Of a stretch of DNA of 64,000 nt, positions 6,588 through 15,477 are shown in pieces. The notes below the pieces were generated by a model. It was given only the letters and a program-made list of their open reading frames with translations, was not told the origin of the DNA and did not search any database. Origin of the DNA: Bacteroides mediterraneensis (GTDB lineage: Bacteria; Bacteroidota; Bacteroidia; Bacteroidales; Bacteroidaceae). Made by a program: the position numbers and the translations under genes. The DNA is taken from assembly GCF_016900355.1 (NCBI RefSeq), contig NZ_JACJKA010000007.1:1-64000 (forward strand), in the 5' to 3' direction. Position 1 is the stretch's first letter. Each line of letters starts with the position of its first letter.

Positions 6588-8822
6588 TTATTTTCCCCCT
6601 GCCGGAAGATTCTTCAAGAAATAGTCGGTCATCGATTTCCGCAGGTGATACGTAGTGCCTTCCCGTTCGTTGATGGCATGCGAACGCATCGGATAAGACA
6701 GCTGATAGAACACCTTACCGTGTTTCACCAGCTCGTTGACCAGCATCTCGCAGTTCTGGTAATGTACATTGTCATCACCAGTACCGTGTATGAGCAGCAA
6801 GTTCCCTTTCAAGCCCTCCACATACGAAATGGGTGAGCCTTTACGATAGCCTTCCGGATTGGCCTGGGGTGTGTTCATGTAGCGTTCCTGGTAAATAGTG
6901 TCGTACAACCGCTGGTCGGCAACAAACGCTATGGCAATACCCGTACGGAACACATCCGGATAGCGGAACATACAGTTGAGGGTCTGGCTTCCTCCTCCGC
7001 TCCAACCTGTAATGCCGATGCGGGAAGTATCGATAAACGGATACTGACGGGCCAGGTCAAGGATGCCCTGTGCCTGGTCTTGGGAAGCAAAGGTACCCAC
7101 CTCACCGTAGATGCACTTGCGCCATTCCCTACCGCGAGGGGCAGCGGCACCGCGGTTATCAATGCTGATGACGATATACCCCTGGTTGGCCAGGAACTGG
7201 TGCCACATATTGCCTCCCTGCCATACATCCTGCACCGTAGAACTGGCCGGTTCGCCATACACGTCGATGATGACCGGATATTTCTTTGCCGGATCAAAAT
7301 CTACCGGCTTGATCATAAAGGCATCCAAGACCAAGTTGCCGGAATGCGCCTTGACAAATTCCTTCGGGCGCAACTTCAGCTGCTGATATTGTGCCAGCGC
7401 TTCCTTGTTCTCTTCAATAACCGACAAAGTCTTATGAGAAGGCAAAGCCACCATCTCTATCCGCGGAGGAGTGACAGCATTGCTGAAAGTATGCACGGCA
7501 TACTTCCCATCAGGAGAGATATTGTATCGGTGCTGACCCTGTTCGTTCAACGGAGAAAGACGTTTCACGTCTCCTTTGCCAAACAGGTTAGCTGAATATA
7601 AATAACGCTGAGTATAGTTATCCGGTGAAGCAATGAAATACACCAGTCCTTTCTTCAGGTCCATGCCCACCTGCTCAATCAAATCGAAATTACCCTTCGT
7701 GATGGGTTGGATATCTTTTCCGTCACGGCTTACCCGGTAAAGATGACGCCATCCGTCCCGTTCGCTTTGCCAGGTAAAATACGTATTATGTTTCAGCCAG
7801 GTTACCTGGTCGTTGGTTTCCACCCAAGCTGCATCGGTTTCGGTCAGAATGTTTTTCGGCACACCACCTCCGATAGTCGCAATCCATACCTTGTTCGTAT
7901 TCTGCGGACGATTCATCTGCTGGATAAACAAGTCATTGCTTTCTGGAATAAACTCCATCCGCATAATGTAATTCTGACGAGGATCTCCCGGCAGGTCAAT
8001 CCAAGTAGTTTTTCCTCCGGAAGCTGCTACATAGCCCACCTTTACGGCTGAATTGGTGGTTCCAGCCTTCGGATAAGGGAAGCGGATGATTTTCGGATAC
8101 AAAGAATCGACGTTGTTGATGATATCAAACCAGCCTGTACCTTCCGTATCGCTCTGCCAGTAGGCAATGTATTTGCCGTCGGGACTCCAGCGGAAGCCGT
8201 CCCGGCAGAAGAATTCTTCCTCATACACCCAGTCGAAGGTTCCGTTCACAATCGTACTGCTGCCATCGTGAGTCAGCTGGGTAATTTTCCCGTCGGCCAC
8301 ATTTTCCACATAAATGTTGTTCCCGCTTACGTAGGCTACCCGCGTCCCGTCGGGAGAGAACTTGGCAAACATCAGGCTGCTCTCCGGGAAATTCTTTCCC
8401 AACTGACGCAACTGTTTCGTTTGCATATTGAGTACCCAGTAATCACCGCGTGTATCATAGCGCCATACCCGCTTCGTATTCGTATAGACCAGCACCTGCT
8501 TACGCGATGTGTCAAAACTGAAACTTCTGACCGACAGCGTATCGGAAGTACCCGGTTTCACAAACGAAGAGGCCGGTATCAACACTTCCCGTTTTCCTTT
8601 GCCAGAGGCATCGTATGCTACGATGTCGTATCCTCCTGCCGGATTCTTTTCTTTCTTCGAATATTTGCTTCCGTCTGAAAGCCAGTTTACCTGACTTCCT
8701 CCTTTAGTGACCACCAGTCCTCCGTTTACCACCTCTTCCAATGTAGGGATATGCTGTGCATATACCGACAGAGAAGAAAGGCAACAAGCTATCAAAACCG
8801 TCTTTCTGATATTCATTTGCAT
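6588..8822 (-). CDS. Dipeptidyl peptidase IV-type serine peptidase (S9)
   Basis: 744 residues. Signal peptide about 1-22 (ends SVYAQ), then a DPP-IV N-terminal beta-propeller and a C-terminal alpha/beta-hydrolase domain. Catalytic residues are visible: nucleophile Ser608 in GWSGGGS, Asp683 in HGTGDDNVH, His715 in RSHAI. The double-Glu helix that binds the substrate amino terminus is present (VYEEEFF). The family removes X-Pro or X-Ala dipeptides from peptides, here in the periplasm or at the outer membrane. It follows the fucose operon in the same direction after a 214-bp gap with a 22-bp-period palindrome array (8912-9015), so it likely has its own promoter. Confidence 0.93.
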   Translation of the reverse strand: MQMNIRKTVLIACCLSSLSVYAQHIPTLEEVVNGGLVVTKGGSQVNWLSDGSKYSKKEKNPAGGYDIVAYDASGKGKREVLIPASSFVKPGTSDTLSVRSFSFDTSRKQVLVYTNTKRVWRYDTRGDYWVLNMQTKQLRQLGKNFPESSLMFAKFSPDGTRVAYVSGNNIYVENVADGKITQLTHDGSSTIVNGTFDWVYEEEFFCRDGFRWSPDGKYIAYWQSDTEGTGWFDIINNVDSLYPKIIRFPYPKAGTTNSAVKVGYVAASGGKTTWIDLPGDPRQNYIMRMEFIPESNDLFIQQMNRPQNTNKVWIATIGGGVPKNILTETDAAWVETNDQVTWLKHNTYFTWQSERDGWRHLYRVSRDGKDIQPITKGNFDLIEQVGMDLKKGLVYFIASPDNYTQRYLYSANLFGKGDVKRLSPLNEQGQHRYNISPDGKYAVHTFSNAVTPPRIEMVALPSHKTLSVIEENKEALAQYQQLKLRPKEFVKAHSGNLVLDAFMIKPVDFDPAKKYPVIIDVYGEPASSTVQDVWQGGNMWHQFLANQGYIVISIDNRGAAAPRGREWRKCIYGEVGTFASQDQAQGILDLARQYPFIDTSRIGITGWSGGGSQTLNCMFRYPDVFRTGIAIAFVADQRLYDTIYQERYMNTPQANPEGYRKGSPISYVEGLKGNLLLIHGTGDDNVHYQNCEMLVNELVKHGKVFYQLSYPMRSHAINEREGTTYHLRKSMTDYFLKNLPAGGK

Positions 8823-8863
8823 ACTAATTTTAGTGTTTTAAAGAATAATGTCGAATTCACCGA

Positions 8864-8871
8864 TAAAAATA
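8864..8871 (-). promoter_or_regulatory. Weak -7 box candidate for the DPP-IV gene
   Basis: Minus-strand TATTTTTA differs from TAnnTTTG at the last base. It lies 42 bp upstream of the peptidase start, between that start and the palindrome array. Confidence 0.3.
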
Positions 8872-8911
8872 CAACATTTCTGACACAAATAGGCAAAATT
8901 CGGCCATAAAA

Positions 8912-9015
8912 AAACGCACTTGCGTTTGGATTGAAACGTAAGTGCGTTTTCCTCAAAACGTCCTTACGTTTTATCTCAAACGCAAGGACGTTTAAGGTAA
9001 AACGCAAAGGCGTTT
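8912..9015. repeat. Five-unit palindrome array, 22-bp period (array 1)
   Basis: Five 16-bp units of the form AAACG-N6-CGTTT start at 8912, 8934, 8956, 8978 and 9000, exactly 22 bp apart. Central hexamers are CACTTG, TAAGTG, TCCTTA, CAAGGA and CAAAGG; they read as YAAGKR on one strand or the other, so units occur in both orientations. The 6-bp spacers (ggattg, tcctca, tatctc, aaggta) are not conserved. The array begins 90 bp upstream of the DPP-IV start codon and ends 21 bp from the dehydrogenase stop. A second array with the same period and unit number is at 33003-33106. Function unknown. Confidence 0.95.
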
Positions 9016-9036
9016 TTCCAGCAGCTATTTTCAGCC

Positions 9037-10053
9037 TCAGAATTTCACCAAAATACGGAACACTTTTCCCGGATGAGCAGCCCATTCAGCCATAGCTTCT
9101 GCAGCTCCTTCGGGAGCTACGATGCGGGAAATAAGTTCTTCCGTCGGGCAGTTGCCAGCTTTCATATAGTGAATCACGGCACGAAAATCGGCCGGTAATG
9201 CGTTACGCGAGCCACGGATATCCAGCTCTTTCTGCACGAAATATTTTGTCTGAAACTCTACCCCACTCTTGGCATAACCGATGCATACCACACGGCCGGT
9301 AAAGCCCACTTCATCAACCGCCATCACATAAGTGGCCGGACTGCCTACGGCTTCTATCACCACATCAGCACCCATGCCGCCGGAATACTCCTGTACCCGT
9401 TCGTGTACATTCTCCGTCTGTGAGTTGATGACGTACGTGGCACCCATTCTGCGGGCCAAGGCCAGTTTCTCATCATCCAGGTCGACGGCAATCACCGTAG
9501 CGCCGCGCAAGGCCGCACGTACGATGGCTCCCATACCGACCATTCCGCAACCAATGACCATCACCAGTTCGTTGTCGACCACCTGTCCGCGTGACACGGC
9601 ATGGAAACCTACGCTCATCGGCTCAATCAGGGCACAATCACGAGCAGAGATACCTTCTGCCGGAATCACCTTGTTCCAGGGCAGTACAGCATATTCGCAC
9701 ATCACTCCCTTACGCTGCACACCGAGCGTCTCGTTATGTTCGCAAGCGTTGACACGTCCGTTCCGGCATGAAGCACACTTGCCGCAATTCGTATAAGGGT
9801 TCAGCGTTACACTCATGCCCTTCTTGAAACTGTCGGGAACTCCCGCCCCTACGGCTTCTATCACGGCACCGACTTCATGTCCCGGAATGACCGGCATCTT
9901 CACCATCGGATTCCGGCCAAGATATGTATTCAAGTCGGAACCACAAAAACCTACATACTCAATTTTTACCAATATCTCCCCTTCATGCAGTTCAGGCTTT
10001 TCAATCTCCACGACTGCCATTTGCTGGGGAGCTGCAATTTGAACAGCTTTCAT
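9037..10053 (-). CDS. Zinc-dependent medium-chain alcohol/polyol dehydrogenase
   Basis: 338 residues of the MDR family. Catalytic zinc region GFCGSDLNTYLG and GHEVGAVIE; structural zinc site CGKCASCRNGRVNAC; Rossmann motif GCGMVGMGA followed by an Asp (VIAVDLDDEK) that favours NAD(H). Relatives include sorbitol, L-idonate and 2-keto-3-deoxy-L-fuconate-type dehydrogenases. As the last gene of the fucose operon, 32 bp after the transporter, it most likely oxidises a fucose-derived intermediate, possibly 2-keto-3-deoxy-L-fuconate. That step is usually done by a short-chain dehydrogenase in known pathways, so the exact substrate is inference. Confidence 0.85.
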   Translation of the reverse strand: MKAVQIAAPQQMAVVEIEKPELHEGEILVKIEYVGFCGSDLNTYLGRNPMVKMPVIPGHEVGAVIEAVGAGVPDSFKKGMSVTLNPYTNCGKCASCRNGRVNACEHNETLGVQRKGVMCEYAVLPWNKVIPAEGISARDCALIEPMSVGFHAVSRGQVVDNELVMVIGCGMVGMGAIVRAALRGATVIAVDLDDEKLALARRMGATYVINSQTENVHERVQEYSGGMGADVVIEAVGSPATYVMAVDEVGFTGRVVCIGYAKSGVEFQTKYFVQKELDIRGSRNALPADFRAVIHYMKAGNCPTEELISRIVAPEGAAEAMAEWAAHPGKVFRILVKF

Positions 10054-10085
10054 TTTCTTCTTATTTTTAATTCTACGTTTCTATT

Positions 10086-11336
10086 TTAATCCAACACCTT
10101 GTAACCCTTCCAGCCATAATAGGCACAGAACAGGAAACAAACCATCGGAACGATATATGCAATGTGATACATCTCCTCATTGATATGCATCAGATAAGCC
10201 GTGAATTGAGGCAGACAGGCATTTCCCACGATGGCCATCACCAGGAAAGCGGCCCCGCTCTTGGTCTGGTCGCCCAACCCTTTCAACGCCAGCGAGAACT
10301 GGGTGGGATACATGATGGACATAAAGAACGAAATACCCAGCATGGCATACAGCCCGGTCCGTCCGCCGCACACAATTACTACCAGACAAAGCACGACATT
10401 CACCAAGGCATACACCAGCAACATATCCTGTGGACGGAAACGAATCATCAGCCCCGTACCAATCCATCGTCCAATCAGGAAGGCCAGCATGTACAATCCG
10501 AAATACGTGGTAGCCACGGTCTCCGAAATGCCTGCATATGTACAGCAGTATACTAAGAACAGGCTGTTGATGGCCGTTTGCCCACCGTTATAAAAAAACT
10601 GAGCAATTACGCCCCAACGCAGATGCGACCGCTTCCACACCCCGAAGTTTATCAGTTTCTCCTTGGTAGCCTCCCGGTGTCCTTCGTCACCAATCTTCGG
10701 TAGTTTGGCAAAAAGGAAGACCACAGCAATGAGCAGCAACAATACAGCCAGTGCCAGATAAGGAAATTTCATGGCATCCGTTTCAAACTGGATATAGGCA
10801 TCCCATCCGCCCGGATAATCCGCGGGCAATGTTTCACGCGTATAATGTGTACCACTCAAAACCAGCTTACTCAAAAACATGGCCGAAATAAAGGCACCCA
10901 GCCCGTTGAACGACTGTGCCAGGTTCAAGCGCCGAGGAGCAGTGGCTGCCTCACCCAAAGCTGTGACATACGGATTGGCCGCCGTCTCCAGAAAACACAT
11001 CCCAGTGGCAATAATGAAGAAGATGCACAGATACGCCCAATATTCTTTCAACATGGCTGCCGGAAAGAACAACAATCCCCCCACAGCTGCTAAAAACAGT
11101 CCGAACACAATGCCAGCCTTGTAGCTGTAACGCTTCATGAACATGGCAATCGGTATCGGAAAAATAAAATAAGCCAACCAGTAGGCTGTTTCCGTAAAAG
11201 AGGCTTCAAAAGTATTCAGCTCACAGGTCTTCATCAGCTGGCGAATCATCGTAGGCAACAAGTTGCTGCTAATGGCCCACAAAAAGAACAGACTGAACAC
11301 CAGTGCCAGCGGAAGTGTATAACTCTTGTTTTTCAT
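10086..11336 (-). CDS. fucP: L-fucose:H+ symporter, MFS
   Basis: 416 residues, about twelve membrane segments. The FucP signature FLETAANPYVTALG is followed by RRLNLAQSFNGLGAF; the Glu in FLETAANP matches the proton/substrate-coupling acidic residue of the E. coli protein. It would bring L-fucose (possibly other 6-deoxy or galacto-configured sugars) across the inner membrane. It lies between the amidohydrolase (17 bp away) and the zinc dehydrogenase in the fucose operon, which supports the fucose assignment over the related glucose/galactose transporters. Confidence 0.9.
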   Translation of the reverse strand: MKNKSYTLPLALVFSLFFLWAISSNLLPTMIRQLMKTCELNTFEASFTETAYWLAYFIFPIPIAMFMKRYSYKAGIVFGLFLAAVGGLLFFPAAMLKEYWAYLCIFFIIATGMCFLETAANPYVTALGEAATAPRRLNLAQSFNGLGAFISAMFLSKLVLSGTHYTRETLPADYPGGWDAYIQFETDAMKFPYLALAVLLLLIAVVFLFAKLPKIGDEGHREATKEKLINFGVWKRSHLRWGVIAQFFYNGGQTAINSLFLVYCCTYAGISETVATTYFGLYMLAFLIGRWIGTGLMIRFRPQDMLLVYALVNVVLCLVVIVCGGRTGLYAMLGISFFMSIMYPTQFSLALKGLGDQTKSGAAFLVMAIVGNACLPQFTAYLMHINEEMYHIAYIVPMVCFLFCAYYGWKGYKVLD

Positions 11337-11353
11337 CGTATCCTACCTTTCGC

Positions 11354-12292
11354 TTATTCCGACATATTCTTGATATAAGGAAGCTCCGGCAAATCATGGA
11401 AGCCATAAAAACGACGGGCATTCTCTCCAAGGAACAGGGCTTTCTCCTCGTCTGTCAGTTCCCGCGACTTGCTCACGAAATCGTACGACATCCGATACGT
11501 AATGGCTGTAATCGTACGCGGATAGTCCGAGCCCCACATCAGTTTTTCGAAGCCCACCAAATCGGCTGCCTCCCGAATAGCTTTCACAGCTCCCTTGAAC
11601 GGATAAAACTCATCGTTGAACAGCCAGGTAATACCGCCCGATTCGATACGCACATTCGGATGACGCGCCAGCTTGATTTGTTCTGTCCAACCAGGAGTAG
11701 TCACCATTCCAAAATGTCCAATGGCGATTTTCAGGTTGGGACACTCCTGAATCACTTCCTCCAGCTCGCCTACCTGCGTAGCCCCGTCGGCCATATCAAT
11801 GGACAACAGCACACCATTTTGTTCCATCAAATGGAACATCTGCATCATTTCCTCACAGTTCAGCCACACGCGGCCTTCTTTCAACAATAGCCGCTGGGCC
11901 GGTATTTTGATACCCCGAAACCCACGGGCAATGAGCTTACGTGCCTGCTCCAAGTATCCCGGCTTGCGAAACTCGCACATACCGCATACAAAGAAACGGT
12001 CGGGATAACGGGCAGCCACCTCTGCCAAATAATCATTCTGAAAACCGTCGATGAATTCCTGTGTCACCACTGCCGCAGCCACCTGCGCATAATTCATGTT
12101 CGACAGGAATACCTCGGCACTGTTCACTCCGTCGGTCATAAACGGGGGAAGCATCTGACGCACTTCCCCCATAAACAATGACCGCCCATTCTCCAAGGTA
12201 CGGATAGGCAGCCCATCGACCACCGTATCCTGCTTCAACCACAAGTGAGAATGTGCATCTATGATCAACCCCATATACAACTTCCTCCTCAT
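11354..12292 (-). CDS. Amidohydrolase, probable L-fuconolactonase-type
   Basis: 312 residues of the amidohydrolase superfamily. The N-terminal metal-binding motif is IIDAHSHLWL; a C-terminal MWGSDYPRT segment supplies the metal Asp. Proteins of this group (COG3618/COG2159-like) hydrolyse sugar lactones, and an L-fuconolactonase sits in the Xanthomonas and Burkholderia oxidative fucose pathways. Its start overlaps the reductase stop by one base (TAATG), which suggests translational coupling to the enzyme that would make the lactone. An alternative start is Met7, nearer the first strand. Substrate inferred from context. Confidence 0.82.
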   Translation of the reverse strand: MRRKLYMGLIIDAHSHLWLKQDTVVDGLPIRTLENGRSLFMGEVRQMLPPFMTDGVNSAEVFLSNMNYAQVAAAVVTQEFIDGFQNDYLAEVAARYPDRFFVCGMCEFRKPGYLEQARKLIARGFRGIKIPAQRLLLKEGRVWLNCEEMMQMFHLMEQNGVLLSIDMADGATQVGELEEVIQECPNLKIAIGHFGMVTTPGWTEQIKLARHPNVRIESGGITWLFNDEFYPFKGAVKAIREAADLVGFEKLMWGSDYPRTITAITYRMSYDFVSKSRELTDEEKALFLGENARRFYGFHDLPELPYIKNMSE

Positions 12293-13224
12293 TATGAGTT
12301 AGCCCAGCTCACACGGAACTGGTCGCCGATGATTTCACGAACTTCACGCACCAAATTTTCATCCATCGGCTCCTCGATATACGCTACATTCTTCTTCACA
12401 TTCTGCGGATTAGCCGTACTGAACAACGTAGTGGCAATCCGCGGATTGCTGACCGCATACTGCATCGCCAGCTTCTCAATCGGATAATTTTTGGCCTTGC
12501 AATGTTCCATCGCTTTCCGGCAAGCTTCTACCAGCGGCTGAGGTGCCGGATGCCAGGCCGGTACGCCTCTCTCCGTCAGCAGTCCCATAGACAACGGAGA
12601 AGCATTAATCACACCGATACCTTTCGATTCAAAGTAATCCAGGAAATCAACCAGCTTGTCATCGCACAGGCAGTGATGACAGAAATTCAACACTGATTCC
12701 ACCGTACCGGCCGGAGAATGGTCTATCACCCATTTCAGGTTCTCCAGCTGCAAGTCGGTGATACCTACATGACCTACCACCCCTTTTTCTCTCAGTTCCA
12801 CCAAGGCCGGCAGGGTTTCATTTACCACCTGATTCAAATCGGCAAACTCGATATCATGTACATTAATCAAATCGATGTAATCAATATGCAGACGTTCCAT
12901 GCTTTCGTACACACTCTCCGTGGCCCGTTTACCAGAATAATCCCACGTATTCACGCCATCTTTTCCATAACGTCCCACCTTCGTGGAAAGGTAATACTTG
13001 TCGCGCGGAATATCCTTCAACGCCTTTCCAAGCACTGTTTCTGCCTTGTAGTGTCCGTAATAAGGCGATACATCAATAAAATTCATCCCCAAATCGATAG
13101 CTGTAAACACTGCCTCCAAGGCTTCTTTTTCTTTAATGTCATGGAACACTCCTCCCAATGAAGAAGCTCCAAAACTCAGGGCTGAAACTTTCATCCCCGT
13201 TTTTCCAATTTCATGGTATTGCAT
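12292..13224 (-). CDS. Aldo/keto reductase, probable L-fucose dehydrogenase
   Basis: 310 residues with an AKR TIM barrel. The catalytic tetrad is visible: Asp51 and Tyr56 (FIDVSPYYG), Lys82 (LSTKVGR), His123 (INVHDIE). The N-terminus (GKTGMKVSALSFGASSLGG) resembles the D-threo-aldose 1-dehydrogenase / L-galactose dehydrogenase branch, which oxidises L-fucose or L-galactose at C1 to the lactone. It lies between a sugar mutarotase and a lactonase-type amidohydrolase, which fits anomer conversion, C1 oxidation and lactone opening. Cofactor preference cannot be read here. Confidence 0.85.
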   Translation of the reverse strand: MQYHEIGKTGMKVSALSFGASSLGGVFHDIKEKEALEAVFTAIDLGMNFIDVSPYYGHYKAETVLGKALKDIPRDKYYLSTKVGRYGKDGVNTWDYSGKRATESVYESMERLHIDYIDLINVHDIEFADLNQVVNETLPALVELREKGVVGHVGITDLQLENLKWVIDHSPAGTVESVLNFCHHCLCDDKLVDFLDYFESKGIGVINASPLSMGLLTERGVPAWHPAPQPLVEACRKAMEHCKAKNYPIEKLAMQYAVSNPRIATTLFSTANPQNVKKNVAYIEEPMDENLVREVREIIGDQFRVSWANS

Positions 13225-13235
13225 AGTTATTTTAT

Positions 13236-13616
13236 TTAAGATTCATACAAATAAAACATTCGTTCCATTAACCGCCATTTTTCAGCAGAACTGCTGCCCG
13301 GCGCACATTCCTGAAAACGGGCCACATGGTCTTCCCATTCGGCCTGGCGAGGCAATTGCGCCAAACGTTTCATCGCGGTATCCCAGTCAAAATCCAGCGG
13401 CGTTTCTACAATCATGAACAGCCTGCTACCTAAAATATAAATTTCCATCTCCAAAATCCCGACCGATTGGATACCTTCCCGAATCTCCGGCCAGGCTTCT
13501 TCACGACTGTGTATTTTTCGGTATTCCGCTATCAGTTCCGGATTGTTCTTCAAGTCCAACGTCTGACAATAGCGTTTGACCGGCATTCCATACTCTTTTA
13601 CTCTATATCCTTCCAT
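13236..13616 (-). CDS. L-rhamnose/L-fucose mutarotase (RhaM/DUF718 fold)
   Basis: 126 residues with a single alpha+beta barrel-type domain. The conserved segment YRKIHSREEAWPEI carries the catalytic-type His36, and a WEDHVARFQE segment supports the family. Members interconvert the anomers of 6-deoxy sugars. It is 4 bp from the fucosidase and 11 bp from the aldo/keto reductase, so it probably supplies the L-fucose anomer used by the dehydrogenase. No signal peptide, so cytoplasmic. Confidence 0.88.
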   Translation of the reverse strand: MEGYRVKEYGMPVKRYCQTLDLKNNPELIAEYRKIHSREEAWPEIREGIQSVGILEMEIYILGSRLFMIVETPLDFDWDTAMKRLAQLPRQAEWEDHVARFQECAPGSSSAEKWRLMERMFYLYES

Positions 13617-13620
13617 TTTA

Positions 13621-15267
13621 TCATTTCATAATTTTCAGTACCGGAGCAATCCGATTCAACGGCTGTGCCGGAAGCACCACCTGCAAACCATCGGCCGTAC
13701 GTGTAAAGTCGACCTTTCCGTATCCCAATAATTCTACTCGCTGAATATCTCCCTCATAAAGCTTGCTGCCAGCAGCCAATGACTTGATGTTCACTTTGCC
13801 ATCTTCCGGCCAAGCCAACACAGTGGCATACAAAGCCTTTGACGTCTGGGTGAAACGGATTTCCTTGGCTCCGGCCTGACTATAGGAACCTTCATTGAAG
13901 CCTTGCGCATTCAAAGGAATGTCTTCTTCCGCAATCGGTCCTTCACCAAACACTTTCCACGGACGCGTATCGTAAATGGCTTCCTTGTTGATGTTCATCC
14001 AGTCGCCAAATTCATTCAAGATTTTTTCTTCTTTCTCGTCAAAGGTTCCATCTGCCCGCAACGGCACACTCAACAACAAATTGCCGTTCTTGCTCACGAT
14101 GTCAATCAACAGTTTGGCCACGTATGCCGCCGATTTATATTCATTTTTCTCGTAAATGGACGTATTGTAATGCCACCCGCCGATACAAGAGCATGACTGC
14201 CAGGGCTGGTCGATAATCTGATTGGGTGCCCCACGTTCCACATCCCATACCAATGCCTTCCGCTGGTTCTCGTCCAAGATTTTTCCGAACATCACCGCCT
14301 CCAGTTTTCCCTGATGTGTGGCCATGTTATGATTATAGAAATGTGCGGCAATTTTCAATCCGGCATCACTGATAGGATAAAAAGGAGCCACTGTCACATC
14401 AAAGTACAACAAGTCGGGATTGTAACGGTTGATAGCATCCAAGGTACGGTTATAGAAGTTTGTGCAATACTCCTGCGTAGGAATACACACTCCGTTGCCC
14501 CAGGCCCATTGACGGTGAATCATCCCGTTGTCCCAGCTGTTCTCGCTCAGCGGATGATTCTGTGCATACAAATCCTGTGGGTCGTATCCCTCCCACCACT
14601 TGCCTTTTCCGTCGGCCTTGGTCAACTTTCCATCATAAGGAATTCCCTTCTTCGGGCCAATCGTATCATGACGCTGTGAAGGTTCATACCAGCTCCAGGC
14701 ATGATCGGCATGAAGGCTGATACCGAAATATAGTCCGTATTTACGGGCTGCTTTCTCCCATCCAGCCAGAATGTCTTTTTTCGGTCCCATATTTACCGAG
14801 TTCCAAGGCTGGTACTTGCTGTCCCACAAGTCCATGTTGTCGTGGTGATTGCCCAAGGCAAAGAAATACTGGGCACCGATTTTCTTGTAGAAAGCCACCA
14901 GCTTATCCGGGTCCCACTTCTCCGCCTTCCACAACGGAATGATATCCTTGAAACCTACTTCCGACGGGTGACCGTAATGCTCTACATGATATTTATATTC
15001 ATTCGAACCTTCAATATACATGGAACGGGCCATCCAGTCGCCGGAACCTTCTACACATTGGGGCCCCCAATGTGCCCAAATGCCAAACTTCACGTTCCGG
15101 AACCATTCCGGCACCTGATAGTTGTTTTCAAGCGAAGCCCAAGTAGGTTCGAATTTCCCTTTCATCATTGGTTCGTCCTTTTCCGAAACCGGTACCTGAT
15201 ACGTTTGGGCAGACAGTCCGCCTACCATAGATAAAAATAAAGAAGCCAGTATGAGTTTTGCTTTCAT
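13621..15267 (-). CDS. Alpha-L-fucosidase, GH29
   Basis: 548 residues from the start chosen here. Signal peptide about 1-21 (MKAKLILASLFLSMVGGLSAQ). The GH29 barrel starts with WFRNVKFGIWAHWGPQ; the nucleophile is Asp290 in LLYFDVTVAP. It ends with a beta-sandwich domain. It releases L-fucose from glycans in the periplasm or outside the cell and feeds the downstream genes. A TTG at 15306 would add 13 residues, but it falls inside the -7 box (15304-15311), so ATG at 15267 is preferred. First gene of a six-gene leftward operon. Confidence 0.92.
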   Translation of the reverse strand: MKAKLILASLFLSMVGGLSAQTYQVPVSEKDEPMMKGKFEPTWASLENNYQVPEWFRNVKFGIWAHWGPQCVEGSGDWMARSMYIEGSNEYKYHVEHYGHPSEVGFKDIIPLWKAEKWDPDKLVAFYKKIGAQYFFALGNHHDNMDLWDSKYQPWNSVNMGPKKDILAGWEKAARKYGLYFGISLHADHAWSWYEPSQRHDTIGPKKGIPYDGKLTKADGKGKWWEGYDPQDLYAQNHPLSENSWDNGMIHRQWAWGNGVCIPTQEYCTNFYNRTLDAINRYNPDLLYFDVTVAPFYPISDAGLKIAAHFYNHNMATHQGKLEAVMFGKILDENQRKALVWDVERGAPNQIIDQPWQSCSCIGGWHYNTSIYEKNEYKSAAYVAKLLIDIVSKNGNLLLSVPLRADGTFDEKEEKILNEFGDWMNINKEAIYDTRPWKVFGEGPIAEEDIPLNAQGFNEGSYSQAGAKEIRFTQTSKALYATVLAWPEDGKVNIKSLAAGSKLYEGDIQRVELLGYGKVDFTRTADGLQVVLPAQPLNRIAPVLKIMK

Positions 15268-15303
15268 AAGTATGATTATTAATTTAGAGTGTTTTTCTAA
15301 AAA

Positions 15304-15367
15304 CAAATGTACAGAGAAACCGCAAAAACAAATAGGATTAAATGGTAAGTTTATAGGTCAATATCGA
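15304..15367 (-). promoter_or_regulatory. Fucose-operon promoter with two activator-like sites
   Basis: Minus-strand -7 box TACATTTG at 15304-15311. Upstream are ATAGGATTAAAT (from 15332) and ATAGGTCAATATCGA (15353-15367), 21 bp apart start to start. The first is separated from the -7 box by 20 nt, exactly as an identical ATAGGATTAAAT is in the SusC promoter (21188). Two direct sites at two helical turns fit an AraC-family activator; the araC gene starts about 110 bp to the right. Confidence 0.65.
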
Positions 15368-15477
15368 CAAAACGCTACCCTCATACCTCTTTTTCACCTA
15401 TTTTATTCACACTTATTTCGATGTCCTTTTACAAAGAGAAAAAATAAAACTGTAAATTTATCCCCAAAATTTAGCCT

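Noticed and set aside
8912-9015. CRISPR array reading of the 22-bp repeats
   Set aside because: The repeated part is a 16-bp palindrome with a varying core, spacers are only 6 bp, and no cas genes are near; the second array has the same form.
8813-9085. Open frame across array 1 as a protein gene
   Set aside because: It is made of the repeat translated through and overlaps the ends of two real genes; the same artefact appears across array 2 (32799-33032).
15268-15306. TTG start extending the fucosidase by 13 residues
   Set aside because: It lies within the -7 box at 15304-15311, and the ATG at 15267 begins a standard signal peptide.
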